This document shows, one piece after another, positions 44,668 to 53,900 of a stretch of 64,000 nt of DNA. A program made the position numbers and the translations under genes. The DNA lies in assembly GCA_965223465.1 (NCBI GenBank), contig OZ245025.1, forward strand, positions 744,001-808,000. The letters are read 5' to 3'. Numbering within the stretch: position 1 is the stretch's first letter; each line of letters begins with the position of its first letter. The stretch comes from JAAELZ01 sp965223465 (GTDB lineage: Bacteria > Pseudomonadota > Gammaproteobacteria > Arenicellales > Poriferihabitantaceae). The notes beneath the pieces are model-generated. The model was given only the letters and a program-made list of their open reading frames with translations. It ran no database searches and had not been told where the DNA came from.

Positions 44668-45867
44668 ATGGCAGAGCCTACAGTCGCCCCTGCGCCTAAG
44701 CAAAGCTTATCCTTAAGTGATCAGAAAACCAGGGGGCAGCTTTATCAAGTCATTACCGTTGCCTTAATCGCCTGGCTGATCTGGACGCTGGTAGACAATA
44801 CCGCGACCAATATGCGAGATCAAAACATTGAGTTTGGTTTTGAATTTTTAAAAACTCAATCCGGTTTTGCCATCATTCAATCGTTGATTGAGTACAGCGA
44901 GGCGTCAAGCTACGGGCGGGTGTTTTTTGTTGGCCTGATCAATACCTTGCTGGTGGCTTTTGTGGGTTGCATTCTGGCGACCATATTGGGTTTTATAGTA
45001 GGTGTTGGCCGCTTGAGCCATAACTGGATCATCAACAAAATTGCAACGGTTTACGTCGAAACGTTGCGTAATATCCCCTTGTTACTGCAAATTCTCTTTT
45101 GGTATATCGCCGTTTTGCAACCACTGCCGGGGCCTCGAGAGCTACATAAAAAAGGTGAGGAAATTTGGTATTCCTTAACCAACAATGGTCTGATGGTAGC
45201 CAAACCCATTCCCGAAAGTGGCTTTGGATTGGTCTTGATTGGGCTGTTGGTGGGTATTGTTGGTTCCATTTTACTCGCGCGTTGGGCAAAAAAGCGTCAG
45301 ATGGCAACCGGACAACAATTCCCGGTGTTTTGGTCAACTTTAGGCCTGATTATTGGCCTGCCACTGGTGCTATATTTTATCGCTGGCAGTCCAATGCATC
45401 TAGAGCCTGGCAAGATGGGTGCCTTCCGACCCCAGGCAGGCATGGGCTTGAATATTATTCCAGAATTTATTGCATTATTGCTTGCCTTGGTCGCGTATAC
45501 CGCAGCATTTATTGCGGAAATTGTGCGGGCAGGAATCCAATCGGTATACTATGGACAAACAGAAGCAGCCAATGCCCTTGGGTTACGTCCAGGTCCGACG
45601 CTGCGATTGGTCATTATCCCACAAGCGATGCGGGTCATCGTGCCGCCATTGACCAGTCAATATCTTAATCTAACCAAAAACTCCTCGTTGGCAACAGCGA
45701 TAGCTTATCCTGACTTGGTCGCGACCTTTGCTGGTACGGTTTTAAACCAAACCGGAAAAGCGGTCGAAATTATTCTAATGACCATGTTGGTATACCTGGC
45801 TATTTCATTACTCACTTCGATATTTATGAATTGGTATAACGCCAGAGTTAAATTGGTGGAGCGATAA
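44668..45867 (+). CDS. aapQ: amino-acid ABC transporter permease
   Basis: A 399-residue inner-membrane permease with about eight helices. The HisMQ-type segment VYVETLRNIPLLLQILFWY starts the transport domain after helix 2, a long insert (residues 150-260) follows, and the coupling loop is EAANALGLRPGPTLRLVIIPQAMRVIVPP, the site that contacts AapP. The large insertion and total length match AapQ of the general amino-acid uptake system rather than shorter HisQ-type permeases. It is two bases from aapM, so the two are translated together. Confidence 0.92.
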   Translation: MAEPTVAPAPKQSLSLSDQKTRGQLYQVITVALIAWLIWTLVDNTATNMRDQNIEFGFEFLKTQSGFAIIQSLIEYSEASSYGRVFFVGLINTLLVAFVGCILATILGFIVGVGRLSHNWIINKIATVYVETLRNIPLLLQILFWYIAVLQPLPGPRELHKKGEEIWYSLTNNGLMVAKPIPESGFGLVLIGLLVGIVGSILLARWAKKRQMATGQQFPVFWSTLGLIIGLPLVLYFIAGSPMHLEPGKMGAFRPQAGMGLNIIPEFIALLLALVAYTAAFIAEIVRAGIQSVYYGQTEAANALGLRPGPTLRLVIIPQAMRVIVPPLTSQYLNLTKNSSLATAIAYPDLVATFAGTVLNQTGKAVEIILMTMLVYLAISLLTSIFMNWYNARVKLVER

Positions 45868-45869
45868 TC

Positions 45870-47165
45870 ATGAACGAAAATACAAAAAACATGGGGATTG
45901 TTAACGCGGTACCACTACCTGCACTAGATCCACCCGCCAGTACTATTGGCGTAGTCGGCTGGATGAAAAGAAACCTGTTTAGTAGCACGGTTAATACCAT
46001 TTTCACTATTATCGGGTTTGCCCTGGTTATATTGGCGATTCCTCCGCTTCTAAATTGGACGATATTCGATGCGGTGTGGTCGGGCGGTAGCGATGCCTGT
46101 AAAGCAACCCCTAACGTGGCGTGTTGGCCGTTCATTGGCGCCTGGTGGGAGTTTTTTATATATGGTTTTTACGATCAGACGCAACGCTGGCGTGTTGATA
46201 TCGTCTTATGGTTTTTATATGCCTGGATTGCTTTTATCATTCCAGATGACGAAGCCCGCGCGAGCCGCCCTACTTCGAGTATCTTGGGGTTCGTTATAGG
46301 TGGCATTTCAGTGATCTTCGTTACCTTGTTGATTCGCCACAACGCACCCACCATGTGGATGTTACTCGCGGGTTTTCTGGTCATTGGGTTGATTCTCTGG
46401 GCCTGGGGTCTAGAGAACGGCCGTAGTCGTATTGGCATGATACTGCTATTTATTTTCCCAATAGGAACGTATTTCTTACTGGGCGGCGGCGTACTGGGTC
46501 TGGTTGAAGTTCCTACCAGTAACTGGGGCGGATTTTCCTTGACTCTCGTTATCGCCATTACTGGTATCGTGGCATCTTTGCCACTCGGTATTTTGCTCGC
46601 ACTGGGTAGACGCTCCGATTTACCTGCCCTAAGGCTGATTTGCACCTTGTTTATCGAGTTTTGGCGTGGCGTTCCGTTAATTACCGTATTGTTTATGGCC
46701 AGTTTCATGCTGCCATTGTTCATGCCAAGAGGGGTAGAATTTGACCAACTGATGAGAGCGTTGATCGGCGTGGCCCTATTCTCATCCGCTTATATGGCAG
46801 AAGTCGTTCGCGGGGGGCTGCAAGCCATTCCCAAAGGACAATACGAAGGCGCGCAATCTTTGGGTCTGTCATATTGGAAAACCATGGGGTTCATTGTCAT
46901 GCCTCAGGCATTAAAAATAGTCATTCCAGGTATCGTGAGTACTTTTATCGGTCTGTTTAAAGATACCACCCTGGTACTGATCATCGGTTTGATTGATTTT
47001 CTAAATTCGGTACAGACAGCTTTCACCAATCCGGAGTGGTCAATTCACTCGGTTCCGTATACAGGTTATATGATTGTGGCAATCGTATTCTTTATCCACT
47101 GTTACGGAATGGCGGTATACAGCAAACACCTTGAAGATAAACTACACACTGGCCATAAACGCTAG
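45870..47165 (+). CDS. aapM: amino-acid ABC transporter permease
   Basis: The partner permease, 431 residues with many membrane helices. Residues 1-60 hold the first helix; the stretch ACKATPNVACWPFIGAWW is a typical periplasmic loop of AapM. The transport domain includes LFIEFWRGVPLITVLF and the coupling loop EGAQSLGLSYWKTMGFIVMPQALKIVIP. Together with AapQ it forms the channel. It is longer than some AapM proteins, mostly through the loops between residues 110 and 215. The stop is 23 bases from the aapP start. Confidence 0.92.
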   Translation: MNENTKNMGIVNAVPLPALDPPASTIGVVGWMKRNLFSSTVNTIFTIIGFALVILAIPPLLNWTIFDAVWSGGSDACKATPNVACWPFIGAWWEFFIYGFYDQTQRWRVDIVLWFLYAWIAFIIPDDEARASRPTSSILGFVIGGISVIFVTLLIRHNAPTMWMLLAGFLVIGLILWAWGLENGRSRIGMILLFIFPIGTYFLLGGGVLGLVEVPTSNWGGFSLTLVIAITGIVASLPLGILLALGRRSDLPALRLICTLFIEFWRGVPLITVLFMASFMLPLFMPRGVEFDQLMRALIGVALFSSAYMAEVVRGGLQAIPKGQYEGAQSLGLSYWKTMGFIVMPQALKIVIPGIVSTFIGLFKDTTLVLIIGLIDFLNSVQTAFTNPEWSIHSVPYTGYMIVAIVFFIHCYGMAVYSKHLEDKLHTGHKR

Positions 47166-47188
47166 CAGATATTGGAGGCATATACATA

Positions 47189-47974
47189 ATGAGTGAAGAA
47201 ACAAATACAGTGGAAAGCGGCAAACTACAGGTCAGCGATGAGGTGACCATTCGCATTGAGAACATGAACAAATGGTATGGTACCTTTCATGTACTTAAGG
47301 ACATTAACCTTGAAGTCAATCGGGGTGAACGAATTGTAATTTGTGGTCCATCCGGTTCGGGAAAATCTACCCTAATTCGATGTATAAATCGCCTCGAAGA
47401 GCATCAATCCGGCAGTATTTTTGTGGATGATATTGAGTTAACCAATAATCTCAAGAATATTGATGCCATTCGGCGTGAAGTGGGCATGTGTTTTCAGCAT
47501 TTTAATTTATTCCCGCATTTAACCGTATTGCAAAACTGCACCCTGGCCCCTATCTGGGTTAAGAAAACCAGTAAAAAGGAAGCAGAAGAAACGGCCATGC
47601 ATTTCCTTGAACGGGTAAAAATACCCGAGCAGGCGAATAAATACCCAGGTCAACTATCTGGCGGTCAGCAGCAGCGTGTCGCAATTGCACGAAGTCTATG
47701 CATGAACCCAAAGATTATGCTTTTTGATGAGCCGACTTCCGCACTGGACCCGGAAATGATTAAGGAAGTACTCGATACCATGGTTGAGTTAGCCCAAGAG
47801 GGTATGACCATGTTGTGCGTTACGCATGAAATGGGTTTTGCCAAGACGGTGGCGAATCGTGTGATATTTATGGATGAGGGACAAATCATCGAGCAGAACG
47901 AGCCGAATGAATTCTTCGACAACCCTCAGCATGAACGAACGCAATTGTTCTTGAGCCAGATTATCGGGCACTGA
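47189..47974 (+). CDS. aapP: amino-acid ABC transporter ATP-binding protein
   Basis: The ATPase that powers the AapQM channel; 261 residues. Walker A is GPSGSGKST (53-61), the Q-loop is at about 103, the signature is LSGGQQQR (156-163), Walker B ends in FDEPTSALD (179-187), and the switch His is in CVTHEMGFA. The N-terminal 20 residues are an acidic lead-in. The stop codon lies inside an 18-base perfect palindrome and a terminator follows at 47991. Confidence 0.95.
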   Translation: MSEETNTVESGKLQVSDEVTIRIENMNKWYGTFHVLKDINLEVNRGERIVICGPSGSGKSTLIRCINRLEEHQSGSIFVDDIELTNNLKNIDAIRREVGMCFQHFNLFPHLTVLQNCTLAPIWVKKTSKKEAEETAMHFLERVKIPEQANKYPGQLSGGQQQRVAIARSLCMNPKIMLFDEPTSALDPEMIKEVLDTMVELAQEGMTMLCVTHEMGFAKTVANRVIFMDEGQIIEQNEPNEFFDNPQHERTQLFLSQIIGH

Positions 47975-47990
47975 TCACGTGATCAGTCGA

Positions 47991-48016
47991 GGTGGCTAAG
48001 CTGATAGCCACCTTTA
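47991..48016 (+). terminator. terminator of the aap operon
   Basis: An eight-base-pair stem GGTGGCTA/TAGCCACC with a six-base loop and a following TTTATT. It lies 17 bases after the aapP stop and in front of the converging DUF1566 gene end. Confidence 0.75.
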
Positions 48017-48031
48017 TTGGATGGATCTACA

Positions 48032-48889
48032 TCATTTAGGATTTTGTGGTTCGCTGACCAAGCGTACCGCGAGTTTATAATGCAATGGTGCTGGGCTGGA
48101 GGTGCCATTGAAAAAATCGATCTGCATTGCCGTTTCGGGGTTAAATTCCAGTTGTGACTGTGTCCAATACGATGCGCGTGTCGTATTGAAGAAAATCTCC
48201 TGATTAATCACCGGATCAAAATACGCTCGATCCAATAATGTTTCTAATTCAGTAAACGTCGGTAATCGCCATTGTTCCGAACCGCATAGTTTTAGGCGAT
48301 TGATTTCTCGTATGTAAGCATGGGTATCACATTCTATTTTGTAGCATTTACCACCATTGCGCACACCTGGTGTATCCTTACTCGGGTCATACCAACTATA
48401 ACGATGATCCGCATCACTCAGACCTGCATTGTCCAATTTCGTCTCCCATAATAAATTGGTCTTAACATCGCGTGCACAAGACCATTGCAATGCAGAATCT
48501 GGCAAAACATCACCGTAATAGCTAATTTTTTTAAATTTAGTTGCAACCTGCTTATGCTGGTTACCCTGAAGTAAACGAGGTTTACTCGGCTTTTGTGCGG
48601 AAGATTGCTGGGTAGAAAGTTGCAGCTTTTCAGCACGCGGCTTAACGCCTTGTGCTTTTGTTGCGACGGACGTGGTCGGTGCGTCGATGGATGTAGGCGG
48701 CGATGGCGTTAAATCTAGCGGCTTAAATAAAGATGTGTAATCAAGCTGTGAGCCGGTATCGTCAGTGGCCGTACCTATCTCGGCTTGCGAACCCGAACGC
48801 GGCGCAAGCGCGTATTTAAGTAAATAGGTCATCCCTGCCAGCAAAAGCAGAACAACGACCAATGCGACGATATATTTATCCCGTATCAA
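48032..48889 (-). CDS. membrane-anchored DUF1566 (Lcl C-terminal domain) protein
   Basis: A 285-residue protein with one N-terminal transmembrane helix (about 7-28), a low-complexity Ser/Thr/Pro linker (30-125), and a C-terminal DUF1566-like domain. The domain shows SCARDVKTNLLWETK, NRLKLCGSEQWRLPTFTELETLLD and RASYWTQSQ. Four cysteines are in the periplasmic domain and may pair. DUF1566 proteins are usually envelope or surface proteins of unknown role. It is convergent with the aap operon. Confidence 0.82.
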   Translation of the reverse strand: MIRDKYIVALVVVLLLLAGMTYLLKYALAPRSGSQAEIGTATDDTGSQLDYTSLFKPLDLTPSPPTSIDAPTTSVATKAQGVKPRAEKLQLSTQQSSAQKPSKPRLLQGNQHKQVATKFKKISYYGDVLPDSALQWSCARDVKTNLLWETKLDNAGLSDADHRYSWYDPSKDTPGVRNGGKCYKIECDTHAYIREINRLKLCGSEQWRLPTFTELETLLDRAYFDPVINQEIFFNTTRASYWTQSQLEFNPETAMQIDFFNGTSSPAPLHYKLAVRLVSEPQNPK

Positions 48890-49031
48890 TGAATGGATAT
48901 TTCGTTACGCCGAGCCCGTTGCATACAAACGCTTCGGGCTACTTTTGGCGATTAGCAATATAGTATCACATCCTGATGTTACGCTATTGGCTATTGGTGT
49001 TGTTGGCCCAGCGTTCACTGGTCATATAATA

Positions 49032-49469
49032 TCAACTTTGTGTTTGTTCCCACACCGGGTTGTACGCATCGTCCTGTTGCCAGGCCCAGGCGCAATCGAC
49101 CGTAGTACGAATTTTGACCATACCGCGCACGCCGTCTTGCAAAATACACTGGATGGGCGTGCGTCCGCGTAATTTACCATTTCGTTGCCCCATCCAAGCC
49201 AAACCTGCTTCTGGTCGCGCTGGGTAACTGGTATGCAAGGCGTTTGCGATACCGATAATATGCTCGACCCGTATCTTGATATCATCGGATTCGGGCAGCG
49301 CCTTTAAACCCTTCTGATATTTTCGAATATCGCGGCGTTTGATTTGTGCTTGGCACCCCAACATAGCAATTTGGGCCTCTACGTTAACACCCCACGCATC
49401 CAGGATTCGCATCACATCCTGGGTTACAAGCATGGCCTGGTCGGCAACCTCAGATTTTGACATCGACAA
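49032..49469 (-). CDS. MbcA/ParS/Xre-type antitoxin-like protein without adjacent toxin
   Basis: A 145-residue protein whose C-terminal part matches the DUF2384/MbcA-ParS-Xre toxin-binding domain: GLAWMGQRNGKLRGRTPIQCILQDGVRGMVKIRTTVD. The helix-rich N-terminal half resembles an Xre-type segment. In typical systems this domain neutralises a RES toxin encoded next to it, but neither neighbour encodes a RES protein. It may be an orphan antitoxin or have another role. The start may be the second Met (MSKSEV). The adjacent two-component genes are divergent. Confidence 0.7.
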   Translation of the reverse strand: MSMSKSEVADQAMLVTQDVMRILDAWGVNVEAQIAMLGCQAQIKRRDIRKYQKGLKALPESDDIKIRVEHIIGIANALHTSYPARPEAGLAWMGQRNGKLRGRTPIQCILQDGVRGMVKIRTTVDCAWAWQQDDAYNPVWEQTQS

Positions 49470-49548
49470 TATTGATCGGGTGTTGAATGGCCCTAGATTA
49501 TATAATGAAAGCCATCCCGGCCTCAGCTTGGTTTAATAAACGTTAACT

Positions 49549-50223
49549 ATGCACATATTATTGATAGAGGATGATCTAGAGACAGCCCAAACGATTGAGC
49601 AAGGGCTTGCTGTGCACCAATACCGCTGTGAACACACTACATCCGGTGGCGATGGATTGGCGCTGGCCCTACAAAATGATTACGATTTAATTATTATTGA
49701 TCGGATGTTACCGGTGATGGATGGATTGAGCATTGTTGCCAAGCTTCGTGACGAGGGTTTGGCTACCCCATTGTTATTACTCAGTGCTCTCGGTGAGGTA
49801 GACGAACGCGTCGCTGGCCTGAATGCAGGTGCAGATGACTATTTAGCCAAACCGTTTGCCATGTCAGAGCTGATTGCAAGAATAGAAGCACTACTCAGAC
49901 GCGGATCTCAACAAAGCCAAACATCCGCATACCGGGTGGGTGATCTACAGCTTGATCTGCTTTCCAGGGAGGTAATCCGAGCGGGACAAAAAATCGACTT
50001 GCAGCCCAGAGAATTTAAACTGCTTGCTTATCTGATGCAAAACCAGGACCAGGTTGTTACCCGCATGATGTTGCTAGAAAATGTTTGGGACTATCATTTT
50101 GATCCGCAAACCAACATCATTGATGTACACATTAGCCGCTTACGCAGCAAGATCGATAAACCGTTTGATAAACCACTGTTGCATACCGTACGGGGCGCGG
50201 GTTATCGACTTTATGATCAGTAA
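49549..50223 (+). CDS. OmpR/PhoB-family response regulator
   Basis: A 224-residue two-domain regulator. The receiver domain has acidic residues in IEDD, the phosphorylated Asp51 in IIIDRMLPVMDG and the Lys in LAKPF. The winged-helix domain (about 127-224) has LQPREFKLLAYLMQN and the recognition helix IIDVHISRLRSKID, ending HTVRGAGYRLYDQ. It overlaps the histidine kinase gene by 11 bases, the usual coupled layout. The signal and targets are unknown. Confidence 0.94.
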   Translation: MHILLIEDDLETAQTIEQGLAVHQYRCEHTTSGGDGLALALQNDYDLIIIDRMLPVMDGLSIVAKLRDEGLATPLLLLSALGEVDERVAGLNAGADDYLAKPFAMSELIARIEALLRRGSQQSQTSAYRVGDLQLDLLSREVIRAGQKIDLQPREFKLLAYLMQNQDQVVTRMMLLENVWDYHFDPQTNIIDVHISRLRSKIDKPFDKPLLHTVRGAGYRLYDQ

Positions 50224-51601
50224 AGACTTAAAAGGCGCGCTGCATAGCTATAGTTTCCGGATAGCGCTTTTATACGTACTGCTATTTCTGATTTCCACCT
50301 TGATTTTGTTCATTTTTATTTTTGTCACCAGTACACGCAGCTCAATCGGTCAACTAGACGAAACCTTACAATCCGATAAGATTGCGTTTCTTGACCGCTA
50401 TGAACAATCCGGTCTAAACGGTCTTATCAGATTGGTGAATAGTCGGGCACAGAGTCTAGGCAACGAAGTAGCCTACTCTTTAACCACACACGATGACGAA
50501 ATAATCGCGGGGAATCTTGCAACCTGGCCCCTGCCCTTTGCGCCAGCACCTGTGGGCATTATGGAGCTGAAACTAGGGATCAGCGGTGATCAATCACGTC
50601 AGCATAACTTCAGAGCTGAAGTCATTCAATTGGCCGAAGGCTATAGTCTGCTACTAGCGCGCTCGAAACAAAATATCGTCAATACGCAAAATAAACTGAG
50701 AAAGACCTTTATCTGGGCAGCACTGATCACCCTGGCGTTAGGTCTATTTGGTGGATATCTTTTGTCTAAACGGGCGGTAAGGCGTATTGCCAGTATTAAT
50801 CGTTTGTGCCAGACCATCGTTAACGGGGATTTTGGTCAACGTCTAACCGTTACCACGGTTCACGATGATTTGGACAATCTTTCTTTGAATATCAATGAAA
50901 TGCTGAACAAAATTGAGAATTTAATGGAAGAAATAGTTCAGGTTTCGGATAATATTGCGCATGACATGCGCACCCCCTTGTCGCGTTTAAGACTTAAATT
51001 GGAAGCCATTCAATCTCAGTCTAGTATAGATGATCACACAAGAGATCAATTGAGTGAGTCAATCGAATCAGCGGATGCCATTATTGATACCTTCAATGCC
51101 CTGCTGAGGATTTCAAAAATACAGGTGCAAAAACGGGTGGATCAGTTTGAAACAATCAATTTATCCACCGTGATAGACGATGTGATTGATCTCTACACGC
51201 CTTTACTAGAAGATAAACAACTGCAACTCAAAAGAGATATCGTGCCTGCAATCAATCTTAAAGGGGATAGAAACCTTATTTTTCAGGCAGTTTCAAACTT
51301 ACTGGATAATGCGATTAAGTATACCCCAGCACAAGGCACAATCACCGTCACACTGAGCCGCGATACTGAGATGATCGAATTAGCGATATGTGACACCGGG
51401 CCGGGTGTTCCCGAGGCCGAGTTGGCGCATCTTAGTCAACGTTTTTATCGAGGAGATAGCAGTCGATCATTGCCCGGTAACGGTTTGGGTTTAAGCCTAG
51501 TAGAAGCAATCGCTCAGGTTCACCAGGCAAACTTGGCATTTTCACATACGCGCCCAAAGGGACTTTGTGCACAACTTAAGTTTCCTGTCACGCTTATGTA
51601 A
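50213..51601 (+). CDS. HAMP-domain sensor histidine kinase
   Basis: A 462-residue kinase with transmembrane helices at about 17-39 and 166-185 around a periplasmic sensor of about 125 residues. A HAMP domain follows (186-240), then the H-box with His250 in NIAHDMRTPLSRLR, the N-box SNLLDNAIKYTP, the G1 box CDTGPGVPE and the G2 box GNGLGLSLVEAI. It starts within the end of the response-regulator gene. Its last eight bases overlap the converging acyltransferase gene. The stimulus is unknown. Confidence 0.93.
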   Translation: MISKDLKGALHSYSFRIALLYVLLFLISTLILFIFIFVTSTRSSIGQLDETLQSDKIAFLDRYEQSGLNGLIRLVNSRAQSLGNEVAYSLTTHDDEIIAGNLATWPLPFAPAPVGIMELKLGISGDQSRQHNFRAEVIQLAEGYSLLLARSKQNIVNTQNKLRKTFIWAALITLALGLFGGYLLSKRAVRRIASINRLCQTIVNGDFGQRLTVTTVHDDLDNLSLNINEMLNKIENLMEEIVQVSDNIAHDMRTPLSRLRLKLEAIQSQSSIDDHTRDQLSESIESADAIIDTFNALLRISKIQVQKRVDQFETINLSTVIDDVIDLYTPLLEDKQLQLKRDIVPAINLKGDRNLIFQAVSNLLDNAIKYTPAQGTITVTLSRDTEMIELAICDTGPGVPEAELAHLSQRFYRGDSSRSLPGNGLGLSLVEAIAQVHQANLAFSHTRPKGLCAQLKFPVTLM

Positions 51602-52631
51602 GCTTAAGCTTGAGTGCGGGCCGCTCGACCAAGTGCCATGAAATGACCGCGATCATTAGGGTAACGCTAAACGAGATCAGAAATAGTTGGATTACATTCA
51701 TCTCGGGTAACAAATGCATCACCGCTTTTTGGGTTGGATAGCCAAAAATATAGATGCCATACGAGTAGTCGCCCAGGTGATTAAATCGTCTGAGAAAACC
51801 TCCTGGAATGTAAGCTAAATAAAGCAATACATAACCAAGCAAGCTGTATGCGAGCAACACAAATAAGCCTCTAAAGGGAGAAGCAAGCGCAATCGCCAGG
51901 ATCGCAATAACAAAGTAAGTCGTAGTTAAAACAACTTTGTTACGCAGTAAAAATAACATCACCCCGATACCGAACATCGATAAAAAGCGTAAATAGTAGC
52001 GATCGTGTCCCAAACCATAGCCCATAAAATTATACGCATAATCAATAAGATACAGTATTGTTGCGAGAATTATACAGACTATATATAGCCCCCACAGCCA
52101 CTTTGAGACAGATTTATATGCAAACCCGAAAAAGCCGACCAGGGTCAACAATAGATACATATGCAACTCGAATGGTAATGTCCACAATGGTGAATTAACG
52201 TTTCCCCAATTAGTCAAGCCCGGTAAAGTAGCGGGTATGGGCCAGAATAGCTGCAGTGTATTTTTTAGCAAGTAGTCCTGGGTAAGATCATGCTGAAAAT
52301 ACGCGGACGCGGGGAAGTCTGAGAATGCCATCCCGACGACTAATACGGTATACAACACCGCTAAAATCAAGGCCGGGTAGATTCTGAGCGCACGAGCGGT
52401 TAAAAATGAAACCAAATTGCACCGCGTAAACAGGCTCTTGCTAACTAAAAACCCGCTGATGATAAAAAATGAATTGACCGCAACGTAAGCCAACAAAGTT
52501 GTTATCGAAATCGTACCCAGGCCAGCGATGGGTGGGCAATGACTGATAAATACGGTAGTTGCTGCTCCGAAACGCAGTAAATTGAAGTTATTATCACGAC
52601 TATCGACGTAGTCGATCAATCTTACGGTCAT
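51594..52631 (-). CDS. acyltransferase family 3 membrane protein (OafA-like)
   Basis: A 345-residue integral membrane acyltransferase with about ten helices. The N-terminal motif NFNLLRFGAATTVFISH, with the conserved His, and SFFIISGFLVSKSLF are diagnostic of Acyl_transf_3. Such enzymes add acetyl or other acyl groups to surface sugars, for example O-antigen or peptidoglycan. It ends within the last bases of the kinase gene on the opposite strand. Its start is 14 bases downstream of the metZ stop, so it may be co-transcribed with metZ, which would be an unusual pairing. Confidence 0.85.
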   Translation of the reverse strand: MTVRLIDYVDSRDNNFNLLRFGAATTVFISHCPPIAGLGTISITTLLAYVAVNSFFIISGFLVSKSLFTRCNLVSFLTARALRIYPALILAVLYTVLVVGMAFSDFPASAYFQHDLTQDYLLKNTLQLFWPIPATLPGLTNWGNVNSPLWTLPFELHMYLLLTLVGFFGFAYKSVSKWLWGLYIVCIILATILYLIDYAYNFMGYGLGHDRYYLRFLSMFGIGVMLFLLRNKVVLTTTYFVIAILAIALASPFRGLFVLLAYSLLGYVLLYLAYIPGGFLRRFNHLGDYSYGIYIFGYPTQKAVMHLLPEMNVIQLFLISFSVTLMIAVISWHLVERPALKLKLT

Positions 52632-52644
52632 TTATTGTTGTTTT

Positions 52645-53826
52645 TTAGATAAGCGCGAGACCACGGCTAAGATCTGCCTGAATGTCTTCAACAGATTCCA
52701 ACCCGACGGACAAACGAATCAAATTATCCCCAATACCCACGCTTATCCTTTGTTCCTCGGTTAAGCGTCCATGTGAGGTACTCGCCGGATGGGTAATAAT
52801 GGTACGTGTATCACCCAAATTAACGGATAGAGAGATCATTCGACAGGCATCCATCAGTTGCCAAGCATTTGATTTTCCTCCGTCCACCTCAAAAGAAAGC
52901 ATGCCGCCAAAGCCCTTTTGTTGTTCACGCGCGAGAGTATGTTGAGGATGCGACGCCAGGCCAGGGTAATACACACGTTTAACTCGAGGTTGTTGCTCTA
53001 GCCAGGTGGCGATATCCATCGCGTTTTGGCAGTGTGCTTGCATCCGTAACGGCAAGGTGGCCAAAGCCTGATTCATCTGCCAAGCATTCATGGGACTTAA
53101 GCTGGCGCCTGCAGTGCGTAAAATACTGAATAACTCTTCATCAATGGATTCATCGTTGGTGAGCGCCGCACCGGCCAGCGCCCTACCCTGTCCATCTATA
53201 AATTTGGTGGCTGAATACACCACCACATCGGCACCTTGTTCTAGTGGAGTTTGTAATACCGGGGTGTTGTAAGTGTTATCAACGATCAAAATAGCACCCG
53301 TTTGATGGGCAGTATCGGCTAATGCTGTAACATCACCCAATTCACATAAGGGATTGGACGGGCTTTCGAGAAATAACGCCTTGGTGTTTTCTTTAACTGC
53401 ATTTTGCCAAGCAGCAGTATCGGCAATTGGTACGAAGGTAGTTTCCACACCAAAACGGCTGAATATATTGCTCAGTAAATTTATCGTAGCACCAAACAGA
53501 CTAGAGGAGGCAATAATATGATCACCCGCATTTAATAAAGCAGTGAATACCAAGTTGATCGCGGCCATTCCTGTTGACGTTGCCGTGCAATAATCTGCCC
53601 CTTCCATGGCTGCCAGATGCTCTTCAAAAGCTTGGACGCTTGGGTTGGTTAAACGGCCGTAAACCGCTCCCGGCTCATCACCTGCAAAGCGCGCAGCAGC
53701 CTGCGCGGCATTTTCAAATACGTAACCTGAGGTAAAATAGAGTGGATCCGTGTGTTCCCCGTGCGCGGTGCGGGAAATCGGTGCACGCACTGCTGTGGTT
53801 TGCTGGTGTTGGATATTATGTTTCAT
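52645..53826 (-). CDS. metZ: O-succinylhomoserine sulfhydrylase
   Basis: A Cys/Met-metabolism PLP enzyme of 393 residues. The PLP Lys is in YSATKFIDGQG, and FENAAQAAARFAGDEPGAVYGRLTNPS is typical of MetZ; the enzyme makes homocysteine from O-succinylhomoserine and sulfide. A frame-open extension to an ATG at 53904 exists, but it passes through the riboswitch terminator and encodes residues unlike the family, so the ATG at 53826 (MKHNIQHQQ) is preferred even though no strong ribosome site is visible. It is controlled by a SAM-II riboswitch. Confidence 0.92.
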   Translation of the reverse strand: MKHNIQHQQTTAVRAPISRTAHGEHTDPLYFTSGYVFENAAQAAARFAGDEPGAVYGRLTNPSVQAFEEHLAAMEGADYCTATSTGMAAINLVFTALLNAGDHIIASSSLFGATINLLSNIFSRFGVETTFVPIADTAAWQNAVKENTKALFLESPSNPLCELGDVTALADTAHQTGAILIVDNTYNTPVLQTPLEQGADVVVYSATKFIDGQGRALAGAALTNDESIDEELFSILRTAGASLSPMNAWQMNQALATLPLRMQAHCQNAMDIATWLEQQPRVKRVYYPGLASHPQHTLAREQQKGFGGMLSFEVDGGKSNAWQLMDACRMISLSVNLGDTRTIITHPASTSHGRLTEEQRISVGIGDNLIRLSVGLESVEDIQADLSRGLALI

Positions 53827-53838
53827 AAAATTTGTGCC

Positions 53839-53889
53839 AAAAAAAACCTGCCTCGGCCTTATGTTTGCAACAGGGCTAAAGCAGGTTTT
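53839..53889 (-). terminator. riboswitch-linked intrinsic terminator before metZ
   Basis: On the minus strand AAAACCTGC (53889-53881) pairs with GCAGGTTTT near 53852-53844, and a run of eight T follows to 53839. The loop is long (about 28 bases) and includes CTTTAGCC, which is complementary to the end of the riboswitch. It sits between the riboswitch and the metZ start, so it can abort transcription before the gene. Confidence 0.8.
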
Positions 53890-53900
53890 GCTTGTTCTGT

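Noticed and set aside
48945..49172. Plus-strand frame of 75 codons
   Set aside because: It mostly overlaps the antitoxin-like gene in antisense and has no ribosome site or recognisable family.
50081..50212. Extended start of the histidine kinase upstream of 50213
   Set aside because: It overlaps the response-regulator domain in another frame and adds residues before the transmembrane start; the ATG at 50213 gives the normal overlap.
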